This document shows positions 43,570-52,864 of a DNA stretch of 52,864 nt, in pieces (the first letter of the stretch is position 1; each line of letters starts with the position of its first letter). The translations under genes were made by a program, and so were the position numbers. This stretch comes from Catenaria anguillulae PL171 (taxonomy: Eukaryota; Blastocladiomycota; Blastocladiomycetes; Blastocladiales; Catenariaceae). The notes under the pieces are model-generated. The model worked only from the letters and a program-made list of their open reading frames with translations, made no database searches and was not told where the DNA came from. Where the stretch lies: contig MCFL01000172.1 in NCBI GenBank assembly GCA_002102555.1, forward strand, positions 1 through 52,864, given 5' to 3'.

Positions 43570-45697
43570 TCATATCGTAACAACATAACCAATGGCTGCA
43601 TTCAAAACCATCGCTCCAATCACCATTCCTGGTGACGGCGCATCCCACACACTCACTCGCATCCATGGCTGACTCCTCTCACCAAGAGTACCGCTGCTCT
43701 CATCCTCGCCTCTCAAACTTGCCTCATACTGATTCACAGGGTACGTTCGCACCTTCCAATTCACTATTCGAACCGCGACAATGACGCCAAGCAACGACCC
43801 GGCATTCACAGCGAGAAGCGCAACCAATTTGCGCATGGCTCTCGATGAGTCACGCCAGGCTCACGTTCCGGTAACAGACACATCAACGAAAGGGCCGGTG
43901 ACGCCGATGGCAAAGCTAATAAAGCGGGTTGAAACAGAGTGCACAAGGCGCATTTTTTGGGTTGAGATTGGTGGCCGAGATTCAGATGCCGGGGGGCGAC
44001 GGGATAGTAGCTTGTTGCGCTGCCAGCGGCAATGACAGAGGTGTAGGCGGCAAAGTGGGTGTACTTGTCACTGCCGAGGGACTTTTTGAAAGTGCGACTG
44101 ATCCTCCAGCAGAAGCAGATGTTGATGAAGATCGTAATGGTTGTCGCCAACCCGACCAATTGGAAAGATGACTGAATGTGCGGACAAGTGGTTTGAGGGA
44201 AGACTGCGCCGATGTCGCCGTGGCGATTCTGCTCCTGATGAAGCAGACGAAGAGCTTGTGGGAAACGGCTTCCCTTTACACAGTCGCTGAATCAAGTCTT
44301 CAGCAAGCCCAGAATCTCGAATGCATGCAATCACTGCGTTGGTGATGCAAAAGAGAAGAATCGAGTCGAATGCCAAAGAGTCGGGAATAGCGTTGAGTGT
44401 CACCGACATGGTGACCGTGTCTTCTAAAAGCTGTGTCTCGAGATGTACATAAGCAATCAATTTTTTTTGCCACTGGAGTCGGACGGTACATTCACATGAA
44501 AGCAACGTACTCGAGCCGGAAACGACAGCCACATGGCCGCGGTTGCGGGAAACATGGATCTCGCAAGCATTTCGGTCAGCACGACGAGCGACCCCATGAC
44601 ACCTCGGCAAGGGTGGTCGAGATGACATTGTACGTCGCAAGTGAAAAGGCCGACGAAGACGCCGTGCCAAAGGATTGGCCAAGGTCGGCAATGGATGGCC
44701 CAATGGCGCCATAGGAAAACATGACTGCATGACGCAAGACCAGGGGACTGAGGTAAGTTCATCAGGTCTCCGTCGCTCGAGAGGGTGAGTTCAAAGCATA
44801 GGTCACGCACATGCGAGAAAGCACTGCAATACGTCCAATCGACTCACAGATTCTGACATATCGGTCCCTTTGATCCAAACCCGCAACAACTTGACCGTCA
44901 ATATCACTATGCACATCAACAGGCACCCGAGAAGTACAGCAGACGACCAAGGCACGCGATACACATCCCAACCCAACCCCCCAAGCCAATGTTTACCAAC
45001 GCCCAAAGCACACTGAAGCGAGCACGGCAGCCTTGATCATGACGAGCCGCGAAACGGGCAATAATTCCGGGAAATATAATGCATCCATAGGCAAAGTGGG
45101 CGCTCGACATGAAGTCCGATACAGACTGTGGATGTGGAAAGAAGGCCAGGTCGAGTTGTTGCGGTGAGGTGATGGTCAAGTTGTGCGTGGTGGCCAGGGT
45201 CGACATGATATCGAGGAAAAGGAGGATAGGTAATAGAGCAAGTGAGATCCGCCAAACGTGAATCAGCTCAGTGGACGGTCGCAGCAGCCAGAGCATGCTT
45301 GATGACGACAGTCTTGTACTCTGGTATCGCGGCAGTTCGTCAAGAGAACTTGCAAATTCCTTGTTCTCTGAGATAACGAGAGCATGAGCTCATAGGATAC
45401 GTGAAACCCGGCGGTCCAGAGTACGAATCGTTGCAATGTGCCAGCGATGAAGAACAACCCAGGTGTGATCCTAGGAACCATCGGCGAGGTCGCATTCAAC
45501 AAGTCCACGAGCCCAATGGAATGACTGAAGAATACGCATGAGATGCAGGCTACAAGGCACAAGAGTAGCATGCTTGAAATAAGGGCGGCATCATGGTCTT
45601 TAACAATGACATGGTTGCTGGTCTGACAGTAAGTGGATTGGAAGGATTGTGTGGACCGACCATATATACCCAGGGAAACGGTGACCGGCACAAGCAT
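43570..45697 (-). pseudogene. Membrane-protein family, array copy 2 (interrupted)
   Basis: Close relative of copy 1 over its whole length and with the same exon plan. Exon 1 blocks are CLVACISCVFFSHSIGL, TPGLFFIAGTLQRFVLWTAG, STELIHVWRISLALLPILLF and VPWSSAVLLGCLLMCIVIL. Exon 2 is MFSYGAIGPSIADLGQSFGT (44730 region). Exon 3 starts LLEDTVTMSVTLNAIPDSL and ends PSPGMVIGAMVLNAAIGYVV. Frame breaks occur near 45310, 44965, 44605, 44140, 43880 and 43830. For example, CTTGCCGAGG (copy 2) lacks one C against CTCGCTCGAGG (copy 1), and one base is missing in GGGATGTGTATCGC. Each is a single-base change relative to copy 1. Six breaks in 2 kb argue for decay more than for error, although errors may contribute. 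The Ser/Pro loop of exon 3 is shorter than in copy 1. Confidence 0.7.
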
Positions 45698-46149
45698 TCC
45701 TCAAACATGAGCTGTAATCTGGAGGTTCATATGTCTTGAGCGGGTTACTTAAGTCGACAGTGCCATAGAATGCAGGTTCTCATCGTCAAGTTGAGATGGG
45801 TGACTGTATCTTCGCTGGTCTGTATGTACACTTGAATCGGGCGTTGCGCCTAATCGGGAGCAACAGGCGCGAACAATCGTATGGTCATGCATTAAACCTC
45901 TCAACTGATCCTCAGACATTTTGGCGCCTTGCGTTCTCATGTGAAATGACAGTATCTCACGAGGCAGTGGTGAAACAGGACAGGAAATCAGCTGTCATAA
46001 AGAGTCGTGACGAGCATGTTGGGCTGACATTCAGAGACAGGTGCACATGTTTGTGATCGCAGAATGAGATGAGCGAGACCTATCATGCCGACCCACTTGG
46101 TCAACACAATGACGATTGCGAAACAACTTAAATTGATCTTGTAACTCCA
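45698..46149. other. Spacer between array copies 2 and 3
   Basis: 452 bp, no coding frame supported and no clear repeat. Confidence 0.4.
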
Positions 46150-48420
46150 CTATAACTCAATTGCATACGCGACCGCTCCACCAAATAGTACCCCTGCCAC
46201 CACAACTCCCGGCGCTAAGCTCTTCCAAAACACCCCACTTTCACCTAACCACGTCCCGGTGCCTCTGGTGGCTGTAGTACTTGTCCATCCGACGGCGCTG
46301 CTGCCTGCTGCAATACAAGCTTGGCCTTGAGCCGCACTCCCGCCGCGGCCAATGCCATACCGGCGGCACTCGCTGCAAATGCCGCAATGAGCGCGCCGAG
46401 CTTAATCCCAAGCAATAGTGCAGATGCCGGCCCGGATTGTTACTGCTCCTGATTCGGTAGCGGGCTGTGAGGAGGATGGGTGGGCGACGAGCGGGTGCAT
46501 AATCAGCGCCAACAGTGTGGCAGTGAGACCAATGATAGTGGAAAGGAAGCGTGAGATGAAGTTGTGCTGCAGGCGGGCCACCTGAGGAGCACATGGGCGT
46601 CGACGAGCGCAGAAAGCCGCGTGTTGTTTGGTTGCAGTTGTGGTTGTGGTGGCACTTGCAGTGGGACAAGCGAGGTAAATGGTATCGGTCCATGTTATTG
46701 TTTGTCCGAGTCAAAGTTGTGGGAGTTTGATTGGACCAACAAGATGTATGTTTGGTGACGAGGGAGACGGGCGGATGGCGATGGCCGTGGCAGCGGAGGT
46801 GGCTGCGGCTTGTCCGCACCGCCAGACGACGGGCTAAATTTTGCCGATGCTAAGGATGACGACAGCCACCGATTTCAGAGACGGAAGCTTCAATGGATGA
46901 AGGGTACACGATACGTTCACGACTTGAAGACTGGAAATAGACGATTTAACTTGCATCATCAGCGACGGCTGGTGCGACATGGCATGCGGAAACTGCGGGC
47001 GGTGACCATTTCCTCTATGTAATTTCCAAAAGTGCGCCATCAAGTTGGTGCGATGCTGCAGAGAAAACAACATGTCTTCGACGATCCAATGTCGCGAACG
47101 AGGGCAATGATGAAGTTGGAGAGTGCAAAAGGTGCCACGGACGGAATGGTTTGGATGCTGTTGATGGTGAGGGTGAGCACAACCATGTCCTCCAAGAGCG
47201 ATAGCACCATACAGGATACAAGGACGTGCTCGCATGGTTAGCTTGCGCAAGATCCGAAGCAACGTGTCACTACCGTAGACTCGCACCCGATGTGGGAAAC
47301 AGATCCAAAGGTCCGGGCGAGTGTAAATAGCGAAATGACAATGAGCTCAGCAAAGATGACGAGCGAGCCCATGACCCCGCGCGATATGATGGTGACGCTG
47401 AGGAGTTGCTGTGCAAGCGCTGACCCAGATCCACGTCGGATCACGAGCCGTCGGGCAATGTCGGTGAAGACATATCCAAGGGCAAGGTAGAGAAAGCAAA
47501 CTGCGTGTCGCAAAGAAAACCATGAGTCTGTCTGAGGCTGCAACAGTTGGATTCGTGGCAAGGAGACGTACAAGCGAGCAACGTTTGAAGCGAATCCAAT
47601 GGCCCAATCCACTTGCTGCCTGGCTCCGACGACGCTAATTCTTGGAATGTCTGCTGGGGCGCCTGCACTCGTGAGCCGCTGTGCGACAGACCACAATGGC
47701 AATCGACGCGAGAAAACATGCAAGGAGCAGGACAGATGCCCAGGGCGCATCATTCTGCAGGCCAATCCAAGCAATGAAGCCGGTATTGACGATCAGTGCC
47801 ATAACAGTCAGCCGGTGGTCGGTGTCGTGCTGGCTAGAGACTGGTCAGGTGGCTGTCGCTTGTACAAGTAGATGCGGACAAAAATCGCCGGATAGACTAC
47901 AGTGGCGACCAAAAAGAGCCCTTGGCCTGCCCACGTGCGGCATCCAAGTCAGTGTTTCTTTGGCCGCGGAGATTTCTCTAGTCGATGTGACTTTTCCCAT
48001 ACCAATGTATGCCTGCACCTGTTGTGGATCCATCAACGAATGCAGGCTGCTTGGGAAAGTGAATCCGTTGGTTGCAACCGCAGCGTACACCAGGTTTGCA
48101 ACGATTCCCAGTACACCAAATGAGACGACTGCGTAATAGCATTGCCGCATTTGATATGCGGGAGCCAGTGTCAGTATGCGGGACCATCGTGAGCGGTGCC
48201 GCTGGCGCTGCGCTTGGCTACTGAGCCGAGGTTGTTCCTTGCGCTTGATCGCCACCACCCAACTCGTGTGAGAGCAGGCTAACGGCGACCCATAGACCGG
48301 TAACATAGATCGCGCGCGCGACATTGTCGACCAAGAGGGCATTCGCAAAGAGATCTTCTTCGCAAGGAACCATTGAGGGATCTCAAAGAGGAGCGTCGTC
48401 GCCCACTGGCAAGAAGTGCA
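46150..48420 (-). pseudogene. Membrane-protein family, array copy 3 (divergent, interrupted)
   Basis: A distant paralogue recognised by the order of shared blocks. From the 5' side they are ANALLVDNVARAIYVTGLWV and AVSLLSHELGG (about 48330), YYAVVSFGVLGIVANLVYAA (48110), GQGLFLVATVVYPAIFVRIY (47900), TVMALIVNTGFIAWIGLQND (47800), CFLYLALGYVFTDIARRLVI (47480), IISRGVMGSLVIFAELIVIS (47380), LLEDMVVLTLTINSIQTIPS (47190), NFISRFLSTIIGLTATLLAL (46560) and a C-terminal SGVFWKSLAPGVVVAGVLFG ending at 46150. RGVMGSLV and LLEDxVVLTxTxN match copies 1 and 2. The frame changes several times (for example near 48270, 47880, 47240 and 46430) with no consistent splice model. It is therefore probably decayed, or real with unrecognised introns. 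The start is not defined. Confidence 0.55.
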
Positions 48421-48561
48421 AGTTCGAGCGTGGATCGTGCGAACTCCGTCATGCCACAGAGTTGAAGCCGATGAACCTGGGGATGGAATAGAGTTGCCTG
48501 ACAGGAATGCTTCAGGTGCGATTATCATGGGTATATATGTCACTCGATCCGAAAGCAGGGT

Positions 48562-49503
48562 TCAAACGAGGTGTCTGATGCGCCTCAGAGACTGCAGTGC
48601 ACCCAGATGCATGCCAGAAGATCGCTGCGCGAAACTGTTGCAGACATTGCACAACCACAGACAACCATCCTGTTCAAACCTTGTATGCCCGGCCTTCAAG
48701 TCAATGACGGGCATGGTGACATCAAATGCTACATTCACCATATACCCAATCGCCGAGTTGATTACAAGCACACCAAGCACCATTCCAGGGGATGGCGCGT
48801 CCCACTACCCAGATGCATAACAACACCGTCCTCATTCCGCCTGTTCTTTCCGCTAGCTCATTCCCTTGGCCCGAGATTTCCACTTTACAATGCAGAGAGC
48901 CCCGATCATGCCAAATACTGACCCTGCACTCACTGCCAACAGCGCAACGAGCTTGTAAGACTCTAGCGTGTTCACACCCGGATCGGGTTCAGGGAGCAGG
49001 TAGTTGAAGAGTAAGCCAGTCAGGCCGAGAGCAAAGCTGATGAAGCGGGATCGAGATGGAGTGCATGAGGTGAATGGTTTTGCCGAGGATGGTGGCTGGC
49101 TTGGTTGAGACGTGGATACATGAGGCAGCGGCGATGCTTCTGGCGTCGGCGATGACGACGAGGGCGCGCTGCCTGACGATGGGCTTTTTGATAGTGTTGA
49201 AAGTCCAACGGCAGTGCTGGGCCGTGAGAGGTCGCAACGCTTAACCGATTGGATATGCTGCTGAATGTGCGGACAAGCGGTTCGAGGGAAGAATGCCGCC
49301 GTTGTCGCCAGAGTGAATCTGCGCCTGTGGACCCTGATGAAACACATGTGGGAGCGGCTTTCCCTTGCACAATCTCTGCATCGCACCTTCAACAAAACCA
49401 GAGTCGCGAATGCATGCAATGAGAGCGTTGGTGACGGAAAAGAGCATGATTGAGTCGGATGCCGATGTGTCGGAATGGCATTGAGTGTGAGAGACATAAC
49501 GAC
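48562..49503 (-). pseudogene. Membrane-protein family, array copy 4 (3' part, interrupted)
   Basis: Matches mainly exon 3 of copies 1 and 2. At 49503 an AACAG acceptor is followed by CTCTTGAAGACACTGTCG, one base shorter than the family's LLEDTVV codons, then MSLTLNAIP. In another frame, VTNALIACIRDSGFVEGAM and QRLCKGKPLP follow. Next come a Ser-rich loop (SPSSGSAPSSSSPTPEAS), SRFISFALGLTGLLFNYLLP, EPDPGVNTLES and LVALLAVSAGSVFGMIGALC. A last piece reads WDAPSPGMVLGVLVINSAIG (about 48790-48730) and runs past the usual stop into non-family sequence ending at 48562. At least three frame breaks. Exons 1 and 2 were not found with confidence upstream, so this is a truncated or heavily decayed copy. 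Confidence 0.65.
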
Positions 49504-51160
49504 AGTGTCTTCAAGAGCTGTTCAAGGCAGTATGTACAATATCAGTGAGTGAATAACAGGTTGTCAATAGTGACATCAATCACGATGTCAACATATACTG
49601 TATCTTGCGAACAGACACCGTACTGCGGGGCGCGAGCTCGCGGGAAAAACAAACTCGACGTCCATGGCTTGGTTCAAGAGAGTCACTCGGTCATGTTGTG
49701 AAAGAGGATGTCCATAGAGCGGGTCACTTTTGATCTCAGTCTCACCAGCGACCACGCCGGGATAGCCACGGATGGCATCGTTGACAGTTGGGAGTGGGTG
49801 AACATTACAACATTACCTTTACCTGCGGCCATGATCTCCACTGGGCGACCAACTTGGCGAATACGAGGATGCGTCAGCTGAGGATGACGGCCGTCAATGA
49901 GCATGTGGCAATAGTACGTGTCGCTGTTGCAGCACAATGGCGGTGCATGGGGTTGGACAGGTCGAATTGGCCGTTGTCACGCATGGAGCTAATGTCGGTT
50001 ACAAGCTGCGTGACACTTGCTTATTGGACCACCGCCCAGGGCTGCTCAGCACGCGTGTTGGATGTGGAAGGGACGGTGCAATACAGATCGTACCGCTGTG
50101 GATGTGAAAGGACTTGGTTACCAATCAGCGCTGAAAATGGCCGACAAGAACGTTTTCGGAGCCTTCGTTACTGAGAACGCGATACCACAATCCGTGTTCC
50201 TCGACAGCCATCCTATTCATGGAAGACAGCAGCATGCGTCAATAAACCAATGTGGAACTAATGTGCACTTTGCGACTTCCTGGAGATGTAAGGGATGATT
50301 GCGGTTTTCGGGTCTCGGCCAAATGGTATACGGGGTAACGGCTGTGCGCGTCAATGCCAGCAAAGAGAAATATGAAGTATGTACCTGTCGGCAAAGTCTG
50401 GCAGGTGAGGAAACAACGTGTGAACCGGTGCAAAGGAACGTACTCCTGAAGCTTTTCATTCTGATCGATGCACAACATCTCTCCAAGATAATAGGTCACA
50501 AGACGACGGTGAACGAGTCGGGTGGATGCACGATTCAAGCGCTCTTGATGGTGTTGAGGGAAATCTCCTTGAGCGCACGGCCAAACCAGCTTTTCTGGGA
50601 GCCACACGAGGAAGACGGCTTCACTGAAAGCTGTCGCCGGCCACCAAGGTGGCGTGAGCGAGGGAATGGATCAAGATTCAGATTGCAGTATACAGGAGAG
50701 ATGCGAGTTGAGAATGTACGCCGTACAAGGGGATGGTTGGCAGCCTCTGCCACCGTTGCCTTTACGTCGTCGTAAGAATGGTGAATTAAGGGCCTGATCC
50801 CGGCGTTTTGACAAGCAAGGGTGACGGAACATGTAGACAAGCAATGTCAATGACCAGTGATGGCCTGCAAGCTGGTAGCAACGGCAGTATCGGAGTGCCC
50901 GCTTGTGGCCAGTTGATTAAGGTCGGATGGGACAGGAGCGATGGAACAGCAGGTGGCGGTAGAAAATCGGAGAAACCGACGATGGCAGCCAACGTTTCGG
51001 TCCATAAGCCTGGAAGGTGTGTGCCATTTGCTTGAGATACTCCAATGGATTGATTGAGCAGACTTTCGACGCACGCATGGCAATGAATGGCGCCATGAAA
51101 ATCACAGGCATCCATTCCGAACTGTTGCCTCATGCTTGACGCCCATTCATCGCGGTCGCG
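49504..51160. other. Gene-poor segment; possible decayed 5' part of copy 4
   Basis: No supported gene. Minus-strand open frames at 50840-50535 and 50607-50239 (with a hydrophobic stretch TGTYFIFLFAGIDAHSRYPV) and at 49937-49683 lie where the missing exons of array copy 4 would be. Similarity to exons 1 and 2 of the other copies is too weak to assert. The 504-bp minus-strand frame 51289-50786 is Pro/Leu-rich at its end and not recognised. Confidence 0.3.
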
Positions 51161-51357
51161 GGAAACGAGAAAAGCACGATCTTGTTTCGGAAAATTCTCA
51201 GAGACACGACTTGTTTTGCTTTCGTCTCGGAAGCACGACCTTTTGTTCCGAAACCCGTCGATCGCATGAAGATCCTTTTGAACATTCATAAATTTTCATT
51301 ATCCTCTGTGGTTTGCGTCTTATCGTTAGTATGAATATCCGAGCATGTGCAGTCGCA

Positions 51358-51487
51358 ACTCGGTCAGGAAGTTTGGGCTCTGGCGAGCCGAGGCTGGAGC
51401 GGTTAGGTTGCTGTCGAGCGAAGCGAGACGAAAGGACTCGGTCAGAAGGCTTGGGCTCGATAGAGCCCAAGCTGGAGCGTTTAGGTA
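51358..51487 (+). repeat. Direct repeat pair, about 50 nt at 78-nt spacing
   Basis: Two copies starting at 51358 and 51436, both beginning ACTCGGTCAG and ending GCTGGAGCG(G/T)TTAGGT. The second contains a perfect palindrome GGGCTCGATAGAGCCC. The two copies differ at about one position in five. Confidence 0.7.
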
Positions 51488-51672
51488 TAGGTCGGTTTAT
51501 GTTAGGGTTATATTAGGTATCAGTCAGTTTAGGTTAGGTATTAGGTATCTGTCAGTTTAGGTTAGGTGTTAGGTGTTAGGTTGGTTTCGGTTGGTAAGGT
51601 TGGTTAGGTTGGTTAGGTTGGTTAGGTTGGTTAGGCTGGTTAGGTATAGGCTAATTAGGTAGAGGTAGGTTG
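51480..51672 (+). repeat. Degenerate telomere-like tract, TTAGG-based
   Basis: Rich in TTAGGT, TTAGGG and GGTTAGG over about 190 nt. At about 51597-51640 it becomes a clean 9-nt tandem, GGTTAGGTT, in about five copies. It resembles but is not the canonical TTAGGG array, and it is internal to the window and irregular. Confidence 0.75.
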
Positions 51673-51859
51673 TGTGGAATTCATTTTTTTTATTATGCAT
51701 GTTCTTGCATGAGTTTATATGGTTAAGCAAAGGTCGTGCTCCCAAGACTAAATCAAAACAAGTCGTGCCTCCCAGAATTTTCCAAAACAAGATCGTGCCT
51801 CCGAGACTTTTTCTCCGCGGGAAACAGTTTCACAGACAACGATCATGCTTGCGAGCACC

Positions 51860-52864
51860 TCGAGCAACTCAGCACCGCGCAAGGCTATGGCTCCCACATG
51901 CCATAAGGCAGTGACAACGTGGAAAGGAACGGCACTCGATATTGCCTTCAGAAATGCAGGGAATCAGGTTGAGAAGTCGATCCGTCTAATAAGACGACTC
52001 GATGGTAGCGGGCTAGGACACTTCCCATGTGCTCTAGTAACTGCATGCGTAAACCAGTTGTTCTGGCAGTGCTTCAGCCACGAAACGATCGATTGATCGA
52101 AGGTCCTGGTTTTGATCGAGATTGCCAACGCAGACCAAGGACGCGAAGTGTGAGGAGAATTCAAGTCTGCATATGCCGCCGGCAGGAATATGATTGTATA
52201 GAAACTTCCGCGTCGCCAACTTTCACTGGGAGCATTTATCTCAGCTTGTTCTTGAGAGTGAAGACCATCCTCACAGCCGCCCGTCCACTGTCGATTCTTT
52301 CACCGCCCCTCCATCATCAACAAAAAAGTGCAAACACCAACTACAACTATTCATGCAAACATCGCAATAATGCCGGTCACTGAGGTACATACACGCACGA
52401 AGGCGATACCATGTCAAAAATATTTTGCCAATTCCACTTGTTACTGACGAGCTTGACGGATTTTCTCGCCTTGCCCTGCTGCCGTCCACGTTACAATTCG
52501 TGTAGTCTTCATTCACCTGGTTCGTTGCCTTCATTCACACCAGACTGCTTTTCACCATCACCAGACACTGATTCCAATGTCCAATGTGTCACAGGAACGC
52601 GGGATCTTTGCATTAAGCGTTGATTGTTTGCCTCACATTCGACCATTGCAACCTCAGCTGAGCTTTACTACAAGCGCCGGTCCAAGTACTACCTTGCACT
52701 GCTCATCATCTCATGCATGTTTGTGATCCATATCGTCCTTATCAATGTGGTCGCCATGGCGTTCGATCCATCCGTGCCAGAGGGCAGGGTCAACGACAGC
52801 ACGAAACGCCTTTCGTTCTTCCTGACGTTTCTTGAAGCCACCAAATGATTGCATTCACGCTTTT
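51860..52864. other. Right-end segment; possible small membrane-protein exon
   Basis: Mostly without support. The plus strand 52636-52848 is open and contains one strong membrane-like stretch (YYLALLIISCMFVIHIVLIN) ending FLTFLEATK-stop. It lacks an ATG in a good place, so it may be a 3' exon. Another open frame, 52411-52623, is Ser/Pro/Cys-rich and unrecognised. Confidence 0.25.

Larger units (their letters stand above)
51172..51801. repeat. Inverted-repeat-bounded unit enclosing a telomere-like tract (MITE-like)
   Basis: The left arm 51172-51244 and right arm 51729-51801 are inverted copies of about 73 nt, roughly 85% alike by eye. In the right-arm orientation both read AAAGGTCGTGCT...AAACAAGTCGTG...AGAATTTTCC...AACAAGATCGTGC. 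Each arm is itself made of about three direct units resembling AACAAGTCGTGCCTCCGAGA. A degenerate fourth unit (AACGATCATGCTTGCGAG) lies at 51838-51855. The interior holds a direct repeat and the (GGTTAGGTT)n tract. No coding capacity. The structure fits a non-autonomous inverted-repeat element, or a paired binding-site cassette. Target-site duplications were not established. Confidence 0.6.

Noticed and set aside
40901-49503. Assignment of the array to the basidiomycete DUF6534-type membrane family
   Set aside because: Some general resemblance as serial hydrophobic segments, but the characteristic RTGF-type motif of that family is absent.
51480-51672. True chromosome end
   Set aside because: The tract is internal, irregular, bounded by inverted arms and followed by more than 1 kb of unique sequence.
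51569-51790. Minus-strand frame encoding an Asn-Leu-Thr repeat
   Set aside because: Simple translation of the GGTTAGGTT tandem; not a credible protein.

Overview
This 52.9 kb window is nuclear DNA of a fungus, probably an early-diverging (zoosporic-type) lineage. That placement is inferred from the gene set (Atg27, a septin, a coactosin, a Tctex-type dynein light chain, TMEM208/SND2, a single-exon DHHC transferase) and from many short GT-AG introns of about 40-110 nt, often with GTACGT or GTATGT donors. Reading frames were followed across introns by hand. For thirteen multi-exon models the summed exon length is a multiple of three, so those are well supported.

Layout. 0-13.3 kb: Ku80 (-, cut by the left edge), Atg27 (+), an unidentified coiled-coil protein (-), coactosin (-), a TFIIIC WD-repeat subunit (+), mitochondrial ribosomal protein uL2m (-) and a TBC1D20-like Rab GAP (+). 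13.9 kb: tRNA-Pro(TGG). 14-25 kb: septin (-), RPA1 (-), a small coiled-coil protein (+), an interrupted small ORF (+), cystathionine beta-synthase (-) and mitochondrial EF-G2 (+). 25.9-30.7 kb: CstF64 (-), a heavily interrupted unidentified coding region (+) and DYNLT (-). 32-40.4 kb: SUMO E1 subunit Aos1 (-), SmE (+), an ELMO-domain protein (-), a DHHC palmitoyltransferase (+), TMEM208 (+) and a NadR-like NMN adenylyltransferase/ribosylnicotinamide kinase (-). These are general housekeeping functions (DNA repair and replication, transcription, splicing, 3' end formation, trafficking, organelle translation). They do not form one pathway, but they are arranged as a long series of head-to-head pairs.

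40.9-49.5 kb changes character: it is a tandem array, all on the minus strand, of one polytopic membrane-protein family that I cannot assign. One copy reads intact (630 residues, three exons), one is closely related but interrupted, one is divergent and interrupted, and one keeps mainly the last exon. 49.5-52.9 kb is gene-poor. It holds a roughly 0.6 kb unit with inverted-repeat arms, each built from short iterated motifs, enclosing a degenerate (GGTTAGGTT)n tract. The decaying array next to telomere-like sequence suggests a subtelomeric or otherwise fast-evolving segment.

A second theme is single-base frame breaks, several at homopolymers, inside otherwise conserved genes (Ku80, coactosin, TFIIIC subunit, CBS and others). 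Uncorrected sequencing indels explain most of these best, but some may be real decay.
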